The notes under the pieces: model-generated
Told to the model about the DNA's origin: nothing
Seen by the model: the letters and a program-made list of their open reading frames with translations, nothing else
Database searches by the model: none
DNA from: a virus
IMG/VR virus record: IMGVR_UViG_3300034082_002911
Coordinates: 1-60,539 of that record
Reading direction: 5' to 3' (one strand)
Length of the DNA: 60,539 nt
In this document: one piece after another, positions 8,472 to 17,994 of the stretch
Layout: every line of letters begins with the position of its first letter
Position numbering within the stretch: position 1 is the stretch's first letter
Made by a program: the position numbers and the translations under genes

Positions 8472-9172
8472 TATTTTAAATCTATTAATTTTTTTATTAC
8501 TTCAATTAATACGGACACATCCTTTTCACAATACTTTACAATTCCCTCAATATCCTTTTTAATCCAAAAAGCTTCATGTACTTTATTCCCTGTTATCTCC
8601 ATTGTTTTTGATGACTCAACACCCAAACAAACACACATAAGTTCAAGAGACGCAATAGAACCATATCCGCCGTATTGCCAAACTTCTTTTGTGTCTAGAG
8701 CTTTAATTTCCCACGGTTTAGTGTCGTGACCAGGTAAAATTTTTGGCGGCATAATTCCATTCATAATCATTCGTTTTGCTAACATAGGGATGTCAAATCC
8801 CTTTACATTATGTCCACATAAAAAAAATCCTAGTTCTCCAACTCTATGTAAAAGTTTTTGAACATCTAATAACATTTTTTTCTCATCAGTATCACTAAAT
8901 GATTGCATTTTAATTTCACCACTTTCAGTTACAAATGCAACACTAATACAAGCAATTCTTGCAAATTCGGGAACTAAGGCAGAACGATTGACAAACATTT
9001 GAGAGACTCCATTAGCCCCATCTTCAGGAAATCTTTTTTGAAACCAATCAAAATAGTGTTCAAATTGAAATGAAAGGGATTCGTTGTTTTTAACTAATGA
9101 ATCCCAATCAGGTTGTATTCCGACAGTTTCAATGTCTAAAAATAAAATTTTGGTTAATGGTATGTTAATCAT
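8471..9172 (-). CDS. DEDDy 3'-5' exonuclease (PolB-exonuclease-like)
   Basis: 233 residues, a stand-alone RNase H-fold exonuclease similar to the proofreading domain of family B polymerases. The four acidic residues are recognisable: D13 and E15 in FLDIETVG, D127 in NVKGFDIPML, and D218 preceded by Y214 (YCEKD), the DEDDy pattern. It likely degrades single-stranded DNA or 3' ends during replication or recombination. The phage polymerase at 30080 has its own exonuclease domain, so this is an extra activity. Overlap with the dUTPase gene suggests shared expression. Confidence 0.85.
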   Translation of the reverse strand: MINIPLTKILFLDIETVGIQPDWDSLVKNNESLSFQFEHYFDWFQKRFPEDGANGVSQMFVNRSALVPEFARIACISVAFVTESGEIKMQSFSDTDEKKMLLDVQKLLHRVGELGFFLCGHNVKGFDIPMLAKRMIMNGIMPPKILPGHDTKPWEIKALDTKEVWQYGGYGSIASLELMCVCLGVESSKTMEITGNKVHEAFWIKKDIEGIVKYCEKDVSVLIEVIKKLIDLK

Positions 9173-9178
9173 ATTATA

Positions 9179-10396
9179 TTATTTAATTATTGATAAATAA
9201 AAAGCTCTTCTATCTTTTGTTACGTTATTTAAATCATACTTGTCTTTAACAGTTTCATATAATCTTTCCCCCATATCTTTTACCATGTTAGGGTTTTCAA
9301 CTAATTTTTTAATATGTTTCGCCCAATCAGAGTGATTTCTATTTTCATCAACTAACATTGCGTTTCCATCAACAAAGTTACCGTGATTTAAACAATGTTT
9401 TAAATCTATTGTATATGGACCTAAATCAGACGCAATAAGAGCTTTTTTATAAAATCCAGCTTCAATTACTTTTAATTGTGATTTCATTCTATTAAACATT
9501 GTATTTTTAATAGGTGATAAAGATACATCAAATTTTGAATAATTTTTAGCGTAAGATGTTACAGGTTGAGTCCAAACTCTTACATATGATTCGTCATATT
9601 GATTTGGGTAAACCTCTTGAGTATAGTTTAATAAATACTTTTTGTAGTCTTCCGACACCAATACATGGTTTTGGGTAAATATTTTTTCGTACTGAGCCCA
9701 AACAGTCTCATGTGGCAAAATATCTCTTTTATTATGTTCACCTGTTTGGTTATTAATTTCCGTTACGGTTCCTCTTGTATCAAAACCACATAAAACAAAT
9801 TGTAATTTATCTTTAAGATTAATAATCTTATTAAAAGATTGGTCTAATAATTGAATGTCATGTAAATGAGAAGAACCTCCTAACCAACCAATTCTTAATC
9901 GGTCTGATTCTAATGTTGGTTCTTTAAATTGTGTTTCATTTGGATTAATTGCGTTTGGAAAAACAAAAACGTTTTTATTAAATTTTCTAATTTCAGTTGC
10001 AAATATTTCAGTTGTTGTTGTAATATATGAAGCGACTTTAAGATTTGCAACAATTTTTTCATTAATCTTATTAAATTTAATAATATCATGAATTGGGTGT
10101 TCTTTACCTGGCATCCAATAATCATCAATATCAGCAACAGTGATTATCCCTAATAAATTTAATTTTTGAATTAATTCATGGGCTTTTTCAAAATCAGAAC
10201 CAATACTTCTATGGAATACCACTATTTGATATTTAGACCAAAAGACCATATCATCATACTGTGGGTCAAATATAATATCAACATGAAATTCATCTGAATA
10301 TAAATTTTGTAAAAAAATATGAGGGTCTATTGAACGAAATTTTCCAACACCAGTTTTATCGCTAGGGATAACTAAAACATTAATTTTTTTTTCCAT
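9179..10396 (-). CDS. GT4-like glycosyltransferase
   Basis: 405 residues, GT-B fold. Features seen are an N-terminal VLVIPSDKTGVGKFR, IADIDDYWM-like acidic stretch (VADIDDYWMPG), the hinge RIGWLGGSSHLHDI, and the C-terminal donor-site region RMKSQLKVIEAGFYKKALIAS containing the E-x7-E-type element (KVIEAGFY). It is the first gene of the minus-strand glycan operon. Its promoter should be in the 116 bp between 10397 and the terminator that ends the upstream operon. Donor and acceptor are unknown. Confidence 0.8.
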   Translation of the reverse strand: MEKKINVLVIPSDKTGVGKFRSIDPHIFLQNLYSDEFHVDIIFDPQYDDMVFWSKYQIVVFHRSIGSDFEKAHELIQKLNLLGIITVADIDDYWMPGKEHPIHDIIKFNKINEKIVANLKVASYITTTTEIFATEIRKFNKNVFVFPNAINPNETQFKEPTLESDRLRIGWLGGSSHLHDIQLLDQSFNKIINLKDKLQFVLCGFDTRGTVTEINNQTGEHNKRDILPHETVWAQYEKIFTQNHVLVSEDYKKYLLNYTQEVYPNQYDESYVRVWTQPVTSYAKNYSKFDVSLSPIKNTMFNRMKSQLKVIEAGFYKKALIASDLGPYTIDLKHCLNHGNFVDGNAMLVDENRNHSDWAKHIKKLVENPNMVKDMGERLYETVKDKYDLNNVTKDRRAFYLSIIK

Positions 10397-10511
10397 ATTT
10401 TTTAATAACTTTTTAAGACTATTTAGTTTGTTATAAATTATAACAATATTCTTTTATATTATCAACTATTAAAAAATATAAATTAGTGTTGTGTGGGTAG
10501 TATATATTAGA
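10397..10511 (-). promoter_or_regulatory. A+T-rich leader, probable promoter region of glycan operon
   Basis: The gap between the terminator at 10512-10547 and the GT4 gene must hold the start signal for the 1-10396 operon. It is almost all A/T. On the minus strand it contains a TTATAATTTATAAC block (around 10430-10443) that could be a -10/-7 box. No TATTTAT octamer of the late-gene type is present, which would fit different timing. No firm promoter call is possible. Confidence 0.35.
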
Positions 10512-10547
10512 GCACAAAAAAACCCTAAACTTTTTAATTTAGGGTTA
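10512..10547 (-). terminator. Rho-independent terminator
   Basis: A 9-bp perfect stem, AACCCTAAA pairing with TTTAGGGTT (10521-10529 and 10538-10546), has an 8-nt loop and is followed on the minus strand by a run of T (10520-10514). It lies 12 bp past the stop of the 10559-11203 gene and ends the minus-strand small-gene operon (13182 to 10559). Confidence 0.85.
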
Positions 10548-10558
10548 ACATATCTTGG

Positions 10559-11203
10559 TTAAGATACTTTTTTAATTTTTGTAATTTTACCTTCAAAAAT
10601 ATGTTTTCCAACTTTAAAATTAAAATTTTCATTAGATTTTTCAGAACTTTCAGTTATTAACCCATTTTCGGCAAATGCATTTTTAATCGCTTCATTAATC
10701 ATTTTTTGTATTAATTTATAATTAACGGCACCATTTGTTGATGTCGATTGTTCTGTTTGTTGTATTTGTTGTGTTTGTTTTGCAGATTCAGGAATATATC
10801 CGCTGTTATTTTGTTTCATTAATCTTGTCGCTCTTTCAATAACTTCGTTAGACATTGTAGTCGATTGTTGTTGAGGTTGAGAAATTGGATGCTCCATCAT
10901 TAATCTTTTAATTTCGTCAGGTAATTTAGAATTTTTAATTGCGTCTACAGTTGGAATTCCGACTGGAGTAGTATTTTCTCTTGGTATGTGAGATAGGTAA
11001 GGTTGTTGTGATATGTTAGATTCCTGTAAAAATTCTTCAGGTATATTATACTTTGCGGTCGGAACATTAAATGATTCAGGTAAATTCATTTGCTGTAATG
11101 ATGTTAGTGGCAGCCCACCATTCATAGAATTTGTATTTTTAATTCTATCTGCTTTATCCATAATTGCCTTTGATAATGCTAATTTTTCTGTTAATCTGTC
11201 CAT
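10559..11203 (-). CDS. Hypothetical protein, Gln/Ser-rich linker, possibly virion-associated
   Basis: 214 residues, not recognised. The N-terminal third is helical and charged (MDRLTEKLALSKAIMDKADR). The middle is rich in Gln, Ser, Thr and Pro with little predicted structure. The last 70 residues contain an amphipathic helix (YKLIQKMINEAIKNAFAENG) and a short beta-rich end (FKVGKHIFEGKITKIKKV). It is the last gene of a five-gene minus-strand operon ending at a clear terminator, 7 bp after the WYL-like gene. The mix of low-complexity linker and small folded end is common in head or tail accessory proteins, but function is unknown. Confidence 0.7.
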   Translation of the reverse strand: MDRLTEKLALSKAIMDKADRIKNTNSMNGGLPLTSLQQMNLPESFNVPTAKYNIPEEFLQESNISQQPYLSHIPRENTTPVGIPTVDAIKNSKLPDEIKRLMMEHPISQPQQQSTTMSNEVIERATRLMKQNNSGYIPESAKQTQQIQQTEQSTSTNGAVNYKLIQKMINEAIKNAFAENGLITESSEKSNENFNFKVGKHIFEGKITKIKKVS

Positions 11204-11210
11204 ATTATAT

Positions 11211-11612
11211 TTATTGTATTAATGGGTTATCATTAAATGTTGCGTTTATAATCACACTGACCATACTTTTGTCACCATTAAAATTATAACCAGGCTTAGG
11301 TTCATTGTAAACCTCACCAGTTGGTTTGTTTGATAATATTTTGTCTAGTCTAAATAATCTCCAACCTGGTAATGGTTGTTCACCATTATAACTTGTATGT
11401 GACGCTCCCTCACTATCCCAAGCTCTTAAAACTTTATTTCCCGATTTACTAACACCTAAACAGACAGGTTCAATTTGTCGTATACCTGTACCACCTGGCT
11501 CATCACCATTATAATTAATAATAATAATTTTTCGTTTTTTAATCGCATCAACTATACTATCTAAAGAAGCGATTTCACAAATTAAACCTTTTAAAGTTCC
11601 ATGAAGTTTCAT
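11211..11612 (-). CDS. Small WYL-domain-like protein
   Basis: 133 residues. Residues 18-100 fit the WYL fold: an AIKKRKIIIINYNGD opening strand, R-x-I-E-P-V-C-L-G, a strand with VLRAWDSEG, and the closing GWRLFRLDKI, matching the family pattern of R-P-x-x-L then R-x-F-R-L-D-R-I. WYL domains bind nucleic acid or nucleotide ligands and regulate transcription or anti-phage systems in bacteria. Here there is no helix-turn-helix, so it is WYL alone. It sits among probable structural genes. It may be a phage regulator or a domain reused in the virion. The start shares one base with the upstream stop (TAATG). Confidence 0.6.
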   Translation of the reverse strand: MKLHGTLKGLICEIASLDSIVDAIKKRKIIIINYNGDEPGGTGIRQIEPVCLGVSKSGNKVLRAWDSEGASHTSYNGEQPLPGWRLFRLDKILSNKPTGEVYNEPKPGYNFNGDKSMVSVIINATFNDNPLIQ

Positions 11613-11905
11613 TAGAAATTTGGGTATGTTTTTACTGCACTATATTGATTAATTTTTACTTCGCTTTTTCTTTCGGACACGTCTTCTATTGTTCCTGCAG
11701 TTGAATTATATACATCTAAGAAAATTCCCGTACCTCTACCTTTAGAATCTCCGTCAGCCATTGCATCTTTATTAACTGATGAATATTCATTTCCCGATTT
11801 ATTATAATTATTTTTAGGAATTAATTTTCCTCTCTCTAGTTCAGCAATAGATGAAAGAGTGTTTGGTTCTGTTTGATTTAAATCTACCGTAATTTGAGTT
11901 GCCAT
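11612..11905 (-). CDS. Hypothetical small protein
   Basis: 97 residues, not recognised. It is polar and Asn/Ser/Lys-rich, with no signal peptide, membrane segment or catalytic motif. A short hydrophobic stretch GTGIFLDVYNSTAGTIEDV in the middle may form a beta core. It overlaps the WYL-like gene by one base and starts 4 bp after the stop of the 11910-12377 gene, so it belongs to the same transcript. A small virion or assembly factor is possible but unsupported. Confidence 0.65.
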   Translation of the reverse strand: MATQITVDLNQTEPNTLSSIAELERGKLIPKNNYNKSGNEYSSVNKDAMADGDSKGRGTGIFLDVYNSTAGTIEDVSERKSEVKINQYSAVKTYPNF

Positions 11906-11909
11906 AATT

Positions 11910-12377
11910 TTATATTTTTGATATTATTTCGTTTATTCTCATAACATTTTCATTAACTGATGGCGTATATTTGTCCACAGTCTTTAAGTGTTCTTGAGAT
12001 GTTCTTACATTTGTAAAATTTTTTTTTTCATGCGGGTCAATAAATTGATTCATCATGCCGGCATTCATCTTATTAGTTTTTGTATTGGCGATGTAATCCC
12101 TCATTTTTCTTAATTCATTGTTAACCCAATTTTTAATTTCAACACCACCATTTAAAATAAATGACGGCTCTTTGTGACTACCTTTAAAATTATCAAAAAA
12201 ATTTTTAATTCTTTTAAGTTGTTTATATGTAATAAATTTTTGATTTTGAAGTTCTTTATTTCTTTTAAATCCTTCAGTATTCTCATCCGCATTTTTAACC
12301 ATATGAAAAAATTTTTTCATATGTTCCCGTTTGTCAGATGGGAATTCAATTTCGTTATCGTATAAACTTTTATTCAT
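11910..12377 (-). CDS. Hypothetical helical protein
   Basis: 155 residues, mostly charged helices (KREHMKKFFHMVKNADEN; KQLKRIKNFFDNF; WVNNELRKMRDYI), with no recognisable domain. It overlaps the end of the 12370-13182 gene by 8 bp, so coupled translation is likely. The overall look is of a small scaffold, head or tail accessory protein. Function is unknown. Confidence 0.65.
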   Translation of the reverse strand: MNKSLYDNEIEFPSDKREHMKKFFHMVKNADENTEGFKRNKELQNQKFITYKQLKRIKNFFDNFKGSHKEPSFILNGGVEIKNWVNNELRKMRDYIANTKTNKMNAGMMNQFIDPHEKKNFTNVRTSQEHLKTVDKYTPSVNENVMRINEIISKI

Positions 12378-13182
12378 TTTTAAACATCTTTAATAATTCA
12401 GAAAGAGAAACTCCTTGTTTTTCCGCTTGTTTTTTTAACGATAAAATATTTTTCTTTAAAATATTTGGTATATCTAATTCTTTTTTACCTATTTCAAGAT
12501 TATCATATTTTTTTTTACCCATTAAAATATCTTCAACAACTTTAATCATCTTTTGTTTTTGGATTTCAGATATAGTTGCTTTTGTTATAAAATTTTTATC
12601 ATCATAGTAAGGCGAATTTTCATCTTTTTTACCTGTTGGGTCTTGTCCTTTTTGTTTTGTTCTTTTTTTTGCCTCATCAGGAGTCATACCCATTTTCTTA
12701 ACTAAAAATTTAAAAGTTTCTTTTCCATCCATATCTTTAGTTTCTTCATAACCAAAAGCTCCTGACATATCAACTTCATCAATCTCTTTAACTGATTCTC
12801 TAAAATATGTTCTATATCCTCTTGAAATTGGGTCATTTGTAATACTAGCGGCAGAAACCGTTTGGTCCATAGTTTTTTTTGGGTGAAGTTTTGGGTCAAC
12901 AATTGGGATTTTTGAGTTAGATAATGTCCCATCTAAATTTACCAATTCTTCTAAATCTTTTTTAAGACTTTTTGTTGTTTTAACTTTTTTATCTTTGGCA
13001 ACTTTTTTAAGATGGTTTTTAACCATTTCACCTTTACTTTTTTTAAAGTGAATTACCTCATCTTTTTTACGAGCTTCGTTTAAATTTTCTTCCACAGAAA
13101 AGTATAAGGAGTATTTATCCCCCTTATCTCTTAATAAAAAATAATATGGAGAAGAATAAAATTCTTTGTTTATAGTAATCAT
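12370..13182 (-). CDS. Hypothetical Lys-rich protein, first gene of small operon
   Basis: 270 residues, highly charged (many Lys/Glu), not recognised. Residues 55-75 are strongly basic (KNHLKKVAKDKKVKTTKSL). The segment near 165-185 (FLVKKMGMTPDEAKKRTKQ) reads as a compact helical hairpin. The C-terminus (NILKKNILSLKKQAEKQGVS) is another amphipathic helix pair. It is the first gene of the minus-strand operon that runs to the terminator at 10512, with a TATTTATA octamer 14 bp before its ATG. The divergent partner is the large adhesin gene. DNA or protein binding is plausible from charge only. Confidence 0.65.
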   Translation of the reverse strand: MITINKEFYSSPYYFLLRDKGDKYSLYFSVEENLNEARKKDEVIHFKKSKGEMVKNHLKKVAKDKKVKTTKSLKKDLEELVNLDGTLSNSKIPIVDPKLHPKKTMDQTVSAASITNDPISRGYRTYFRESVKEIDEVDMSGAFGYEETKDMDGKETFKFLVKKMGMTPDEAKKRTKQKGQDPTGKKDENSPYYDDKNFITKATISEIQKQKMIKVVEDILMGKKKYDNLEIGKKELDIPNILKKNILSLKKQAEKQGVSLSELLKMFKNE

Positions 13183-13196
13183 CTTTCTTTTTTATC

Positions 13197-13204
13197 TATA
13201 AATA
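13197..13204 (-). promoter_or_regulatory. TATTTATA octamer (minus strand)
   Basis: Reading on the minus strand from 13204 to 13197, it lies 14 bp before the ATG at 13182 and faces away from the adhesin octamer at 13218-13225. Confidence 0.45.
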
Positions 13205-13217
13205 TTACCTCATAAGG

Positions 13218-13225
13218 TATTTATC
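13218..13225 (+). promoter_or_regulatory. TATTTATC octamer
   Basis: It ends 8 bp before the adhesin ATG at 13234. No purine-rich ribosome binding site lies between. Confidence 0.45.
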
Positions 13226-13233
13226 ATTAGTAT

Positions 13234-16200
13234 ATGGCATATCAAAACATTAATCAGTATAATTTTCGTAAATGGGGAATAAAACCTGTTAACGAAATCA
13301 CCGACATTTGCTTAGCATCGGACGAGAGGGATTATGACCAAGAAGTTGTTTTTTCACCTTTATTAATTGGTGAATTAGATGGAAACAGAATGCCATTTAA
13401 ATTTGACTTCAATAGTTCAGGGACAACATTATGTCAAACATCAGCATGTTCTTTTGATTACCAAACAATTGTTTCAGAGAATTATTGGAACCCTGATGAC
13501 ATTGACCCCAACTTTTGTCCAATCGTCACACAATTATGTGATATTGGTTTAACAGGAATTGACAACGGACTGGTTCAAAACATGTCGGGAGAAACAATAG
13601 AAATTACAACAGGATTATATTCAGGTACAACGGATAAGTTTAGTCGATACAAATATGACAGGAGAATGAAACTTCATCCTATCACAGGTTTTACTACAAC
13701 TCAAAACAGATTATGGAATGATAACTCATACACTTATGATTTAAATTATCAAAATGTTGGTGGAGATATTGGGTATGTTGCAAACTTACAAGGTGGATTC
13801 TTCCAAGGGTTTTACAAAATATCGGGGTATGATTACCAAGTTTTTCCACAAAGAGTTCCATTAGGTTGGACTGCTGAATTTATGTTAAAATATAGATGGA
13901 CTGGTGATACATCAGGAGGACTTAACAATAGATATCCCGACAATAAGGGTACGTTCTTTTACATGGGGGCAAGAGCCGAGAATAAATTTTATCATTATGC
14001 TGATGGTAGTCCAAAACAAGATTCAGGATATACAAGAGTTACATCAGGTTTAACTTGTATGCACACTTGTGGTTGTGCAAGTAGTGCCAATACATCATCA
14101 CAATGTCTTCAAGTATATCAACCATCAGGTGGTACGATTACAAATTGTACTTGTGGATGTGAGTGTGATTGTACGACAACGGCAGAATATTCGGAAAAAG
14201 ACCCATTATATGATGAGGTTTCAAACGCATTGTCTTTAAGATTAAGTGGTGATACTGGTAGTCCAAGATTATGCGTTAAGACATATAGAATAACTGGTGG
14301 ATGTGAAAGCACGGGAACTTGTTTAACAGGACTTACTTATGTGACGGGAACTTCATTAACCGAATGGTGTTCAACAAGAGGTATCTTTGATGATTGTTCG
14401 GGAACAACATATCAAAATGTTGAACATTGGGTTCAGATTGATGCTGTATTCCAAAGATATGAATGGTTGGATATCTGTGACCTCTACGATAAAGGTGGAC
14501 TTGGTCTGCTTGTTAAAGACGTATATTATGCAACCATTGAAGGTAGAAGTGTTTCTTTAATTGAACCTCCAATAACTCATGAAGCAACGTATGACCCAGC
14601 GTCAACTGAAGTTGTGACATTCACAGATATGTGGACTGAAGAACAAAAGTATAGATTGGGAACACTTAAGTTTTATGTGAATGGAAAGTTATTCATGGTT
14701 ACTGAAAACTTTGAAGAAATTATTCCAAGATTATTGAATACTCCAAAAGAAAAACAAATTGGGGTTGGATACAACATTTCAATCGGTGGGGGAACTCAAG
14801 GACTTCACGATAACTTAACATTCTCAGGAGGATGTCCCGCAACAATAAATGAAATCGTTTATCAACAAGACCCTGAAAGTTTAACCACTTATGATTTGGA
14901 CAATACAATTTATTCTGGTTTAACAACTCATATTAAATTGGAAGAATATTTTGGTGGTAGTATGATTGGTGATATCAGTGCATTTAGAATGTATACTGAG
15001 CCATTAAACGCTTCACAAATTAAGCACAACTTTAGAATATTAAAATTTAAATATAATTTATTAGACCCTGATTGTTTAAATTGTAGAATAACAATACCTG
15101 CAAATGATTTAACATATATTTTAATTCCTGATAATAATTTATATTATTTGAGTATCCCTGCTAATGATTTGTATTATGAGATAATTGAACCAACTCCAAC
15201 TCCGACAAATACTCCAACTAATACGACAACGCCAACTAATACACCAACACTTACAAGTACTCCAACTCAAACACCAACACCAACTTTTGGTACGGTAACT
15301 GTCGAACTTGTTGGAGAATATTCTCCTGGTTCTATTAACGCTCTTTATACTGCAACTGCTAACACAATATTGACCTCAGACGTTGAAATTTCATTTGTTG
15401 ATGTTTTGGGTACGACCACGGGTTCCTCAATATCTTTAAGTGGTTCTGTATTAATATACTCAGGCACTTCTTCTGGAAGTAGTTACTACACTATTTCAGG
15501 AAATTACTCCGAATTAGATAAAGTATCGAATTTCACAAATTTAAATTATTCTGTTACTGGTACATCTATTTTAGTTCAAATACAGACTAATTCTGAGTTT
15601 GACGTTACTCCAACACCAACGACAACTAATACACCCACTAATACCGAAACACCTACTATAACACCAACTGTAACCCCAACTAATACACCTACTAATACTA
15701 ATACACCAACTGTAACACCAACTGTAACTTCAACAAACACACCTACTAATACTAATACACCAACGGTAACTCAAACTCCAACAAATACTGAAACGCCAAC
15801 ACCAACCAATACTGAGACACCAACAAACACTCCAACTGAAACTCCTACTAATACACCAACTAATACAGAGATACCAACTAATACGCCAACCGAAACTCAA
15901 ATTATTACTCCAACACCAACAAACACTAATACGACAACCATTACATCAACTCCAACAAGTACTAATACACCAACACCATCTACAACACCAAGTATTGTAA
16001 GTTCAGGATTGGTTATTCAACTTGACGCATATGAAAGTTCAAGTTATCCTGGAACAGGAACAACTGTTTTTGATATTACAGGTGGATATGACCATACATT
16101 AATTGGTGCAACTTACACAGTTCTTAATGGTATAAAATGTTTTGATTGTACAACAGGAAATAATAGAGTTGATTACAACTTAACAGGACCTTTATTACCA

Positions 16201-17469
16201 AATTCAGGATATACATATATCACTTGGGCAAGATTGATATCTAGTAATACTGGATTTAGAACAGTGCTTTATACAAAGGGTCCTCCTAAAATCACGCCAA
16301 TTACTATACCTAATGGAACAAACACATTAGGATATTGGGCTACAGGATTTGTAAGTTCAGGATATGATGTTTCATCTTCGGCAGGTGTTTGGGTTCAATT
16401 TGCCATAGTTGGAACAAATACATCTCAAACATTCTACATAAATGGTTCACAGGTGGGAAGTACAATCAATGAGGGTGCTGGTGGAACTACACATTGGGGA
16501 TGGGGTAATAACGATACTGTTGCTCAACCTTGGGGACATGTTGCCAACATGTATTTCTATAACAGACAATTAAGTCTTTCTGAGATAACACAACAATACA
16601 ATTATTTAGCACCAAGATTTGCAGAAATAACCCCAACACCAACTAATACATCAACCCCTACAGTAACTCCAACAATAACTGAAACACCAACTAATACACC
16701 TACAAGTACAGAAACTCCGACTAACACTCCTAGTGAAACTCCAACTAACACGCCCACAAATACAGAAACTCCAACTAATACTCCAACTAACACCCCCACA
16801 ATAACAGAGACACCAACCAATACTCCAACACCAAGCGTGACACCTGAGCCTGTAACAGGTTATTCTTTTAATTTAATAATATTACCATATAACTTCCCTA
16901 CAACAGGTAATACAATTATGAATCAGGGAGCAATCCAAACAGGAACTACCAACCCTAATGAATTGACTATAAATGGTAGAGGGATTTATTTCAATTCAAT
17001 TGATTCTAATGGTATTGATAGGGAAAGTTATTTTTCACAATTTACAGGACAAAGTATCACTATTACAATGAGTCAAACAGGAAGTACGGCAATTTACTCT
17101 GGTGATACAAACGCATTCAAATATTGGTCAGCTAATACAGGAACACCTCCAGGTGTGCCAGGTGATGGTTTTGTGTTTGGCACGGCAGTAGGTGTTCCTC
17201 CTTCAAATACCCCTTCAGGTGTTGCAATTTTAATTCAATCCGCAACTACAAATTGGACTGTCGGATTACCTGTATATGTTAGTTTGGTTGTTAATACAGC
17301 AATTACTCCTACACCAACACCTACAACAACAAGTACACCAACTGTGACACCAACTAATACCAAAACACCAACTCCGACCCCAACGTCAACTGAACCATTC
17401 TTTATTTTAATTCAAAATGGTGACATATTAACGGCTCAAGATGGTAGTGGAATAGAATATCAACATTAA
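13234..17469 (+). CDS. Giant multidomain adhesin with LamG-like domains and mucin-like linkers
   Basis: 1411 residues. Residues 1-640 form a large N-terminal part containing a nine-Cys cluster (C275-C313) and a LamG/concanavalin-like beta-sandwich (about 395-610: [28 protein letters not shown]). Then come four Thr/Pro/Asn linkers (about 653-684, 792-920, 1133-1206, 1358-1388) joining a small beta domain (685-791), a second LamG-like domain (925-1130: [24 protein letters not shown]) and a third beta domain (1207-1357). It ends with a short [14 protein letters not shown] tail. It is most likely a phage tail or head fibre that binds host glycans. First gene of the adhesin operon; TATTTATC 8 bp upstream. 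The N-terminus probably anchors it to the virion. Confidence 0.75.
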   Translation: MAYQNINQYNFRKWGIKPVNEITDICLASDERDYDQEVVFSPLLIGELDGNRMPFKFDFNSSGTTLCQTSACSFDYQTIVSENYWNPDDIDPNFCPIVTQLCDIGLTGIDNGLVQNMSGETIEITTGLYSGTTDKFSRYKYDRRMKLHPITGFTTTQNRLWNDNSYTYDLNYQNVGGDIGYVANLQGGFFQGFYKISGYDYQVFPQRVPLGWTAEFMLKYRWTGDTSGGLNNRYPDNKGTFFYMGARAENKFYHYADGSPKQDSGYTRVTSGLTCMHTCGCASSANTSSQCLQVYQPSGGTITNCTCGCECDCTTTAEYSEKDPLYDEVSNALSLRLSGDTGSPRLCVKTYRITGGCESTGTCLTGLTYVTGTSLTEWCSTRGIFDDCSGTTYQNVEHWVQIDAVFQRYEWLDICDLYDKGGLGLLVKDVYYATIEGRSVSLIEPPITHEATYDPASTEVVTFTDMWTEEQKYRLGTLKFYVNGKLFMVTENFEEIIPRLLNTPKEKQIGVGYNISIGGGTQGLHDNLTFSGGCPATINEIVYQQDPESLTTYDLDNTIYSGLTTHIKLEEYFGGSMIGDISAFRMYTEPLNASQIKHNFRILKFKYNLLDPDCLNCRITIPANDLTYILIPDNNLYYLSIPANDLYYEIIEPTPTPTNTPTNTTTPTNTPTLTSTPTQTPTPTFGTVTVELVGEYSPGSINALYTATANTILTSDVEISFVDVLGTTTGSSISLSGSVLIYSGTSSGSSYYTISGNYSELDKVSNFTNLNYSVTGTSILVQIQTNSEFDVTPTPTTTNTPTNTETPTITPTVTPTNTPTNTNTPTVTPTVTSTNTPTNTNTPTVTQTPTNTETPTPTNTETPTNTPTETPTNTPTNTEIPTNTPTETQIITPTPTNTNTTTITSTPTSTNTPTPSTTPSIVSSGLVIQLDAYESSSYPGTGTTVFDITGGYDHTLIGATYTVLNGIKCFDCTTGNNRVDYNLTGPLLPNSGYTYITWARLISSNTGFRTVLYTKGPPKITPITIPNGTNTLGYWATGFVSSGYDVSSSAGVWVQFAIVGTNTSQTFYINGSQVGSTINEGAGGTTHWGWGNNDTVAQPWGHVANMYFYNRQLSLSEITQQYNYLAPRFAEITPTPTNTSTPTVTPTITETPTNTPTSTETPTNTPSETPTNTPTNTETPTNTPTNTPTITETPTNTPTPSVTPEPVTGYSFNLIILPYNFPTTGNTIMNQGAIQTGTTNPNELTINGRGIYFNSIDSNGIDRESYFSQFTGQSITITMSQTGSTAIYSGDTNAFKYWSANTGTPPGVPGDGFVFGTAVGVPPSNTPSGVAILIQSATTNWTVGLPVYVSLVVNTAITPTPTPTTTSTPTVTPTNTKTPTPTPTSTEPFFILIQNGDILTAQDGSGIEYQH
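15190..15285 (+). repeat. Mucin-like Pro-Thr-Asn linker 1
   Basis: In-frame repeats of codons for P-T-P-T and N-T-P-T (about 32 residues) separate the N-terminal LamG-containing part from the next beta domain of the 13234-17469 adhesin. Codons vary at third positions, so this is an old, not a freshly expanded, repeat. Confidence 0.85.
15607..15993 (+). repeat. Mucin-like Pro-Thr-Asn linker 2 (longest in this gene)
   Basis: About 129 residues of T-P-T-N-T-type repeats with occasional E, V, I and S. There is no Asp, so the Bacteroidota host O-glycosylation sequon D-(S/T)-hydrophobic does not occur in it. It joins the small beta domain to the second LamG-like domain. Confidence 0.85.
16630..16850 (+). 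repeat. Mucin-like Pro-Thr-Asn linker 3
   Basis: About 73 residues of repeats such as T-E-T-P-T-N-T-P between the second LamG-like domain and the last beta domain of the adhesin. The antisense strand reads as an open Val/Gly repeat, an artefact of the triplet periodicity. Confidence 0.85.
17306..17395 (+). repeat. Mucin-like Pro-Thr linker 4
   Basis: About 30 residues of T-P-T repeats near the C-terminus of the 13234-17469 adhesin, followed by a 24-residue tail. Confidence 0.8.
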
Positions 17470-17475
17470 AACTAA

Positions 17476-17483
17476 TATTTATA
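17476..17483 (+). promoter_or_regulatory. TATTTATA octamer
   Basis: It ends 3 bp before the ATG at 17487. At this spacing a transcript started by a -7 type box would begin at or near the ATG itself (leaderless). Confidence 0.45.
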
Positions 17484-17486
17484 GAA

Positions 17487-17993
17487 ATGGCAAACGTACT
17501 AATAGCAAATTTACCGACATACACAGGAAACACAAATGGTGTTTTTCTTGTTATGAACAATAGTGGGAACACAGAATCATTTAAAGTAACCAAAGAAACA
17601 TTATTTAGCGGGTATTCGCAAAATGCGATATCACCAGTCACAGGAAGTTGGACTTTGTCTGCAGGTACAAATACTGTTAGTTTTACAGTTACTGCGGGTG
17701 AATCGTATGTTATGTGGGTGAATGGAAATATCCCAAATGGTATTGTTAATTGGAATGCAACAGTGACATTATCAAACTCAAACGTACCCGTAATAGGTGT
17801 ACAGTATGGGTGGTATTATCTCGCGGGAAATGCTTTGGAGTTAACATCAATACCAAGTCAGATAGTCGGAACTGCGGGAACTATTAGTACCTCAGCTCCA
17901 GCGGGTTCAAATACAAATACCTTTACATTTGGTATAACCAATAACAGTGGCTCATCTCAAATAGTATATTACGGATATATTAAAATAAGTTAA
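17487..17993 (+). CDS. Short tail-fibre-like structural protein
   Basis: 168 residues. The N-terminal 45 residues (VLIANLPTYTGNTNGVFLVMNNSGNTESFKVTKE, read as two parts around residue 20) match the short attachment module common in phage fibre proteins: a D/N-L-P then a value-like strand then K-V-T-x-x-x-L. Residues 50-168 are a beta-rich domain (two strand-rich halves with WTLSAGTNTVSF and QIVYYGYIKI) with no Cys. It has no mucin-like linker, unlike its four neighbours. It is probably a small fibre or spike subunit. TATTTATA lies 3 bp before the start; the next gene begins 1 bp after its stop. Confidence 0.65.
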   Translation: MANVLIANLPTYTGNTNGVFLVMNNSGNTESFKVTKETLFSGYSQNAISPVTGSWTLSAGTNTVSFTVTAGESYVMWVNGNIPNGIVNWNATVTLSNSNVPVIGVQYGWYYLAGNALELTSIPSQIVGTAGTISTSAPAGSNTNTFTFGITNNSGSSQIVYYGYIKIS

Positions 17994-17994
17994 A

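Larger units (their letters stand above)
13183..13233. promoter_or_regulatory. Divergent promoter region with paired TATTTAT octamers
   Basis: The 51 bp between the minus-strand gene starting at 13182 and the adhesin starting at 13234 holds one octamer for each direction: TATTTATA on the minus strand (13204-13197, 14 bp from that ATG) and TATTTATC on the plus strand (13218-13225, 8 bp from that ATG). No Shine-Dalgarno sequence precedes either start. This is the clearest place to test whether the octamer drives transcription. Confidence 0.55.

Noticed and set aside
16602-16820. Open minus-strand frame rich in Val/Gly repeats
   Set aside because: It is the antisense shadow of the Pro-Thr repeats in the adhesin at 13234-17469. 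Triplet repeats keep all frames free of stops; there is no start signal and no real composition.
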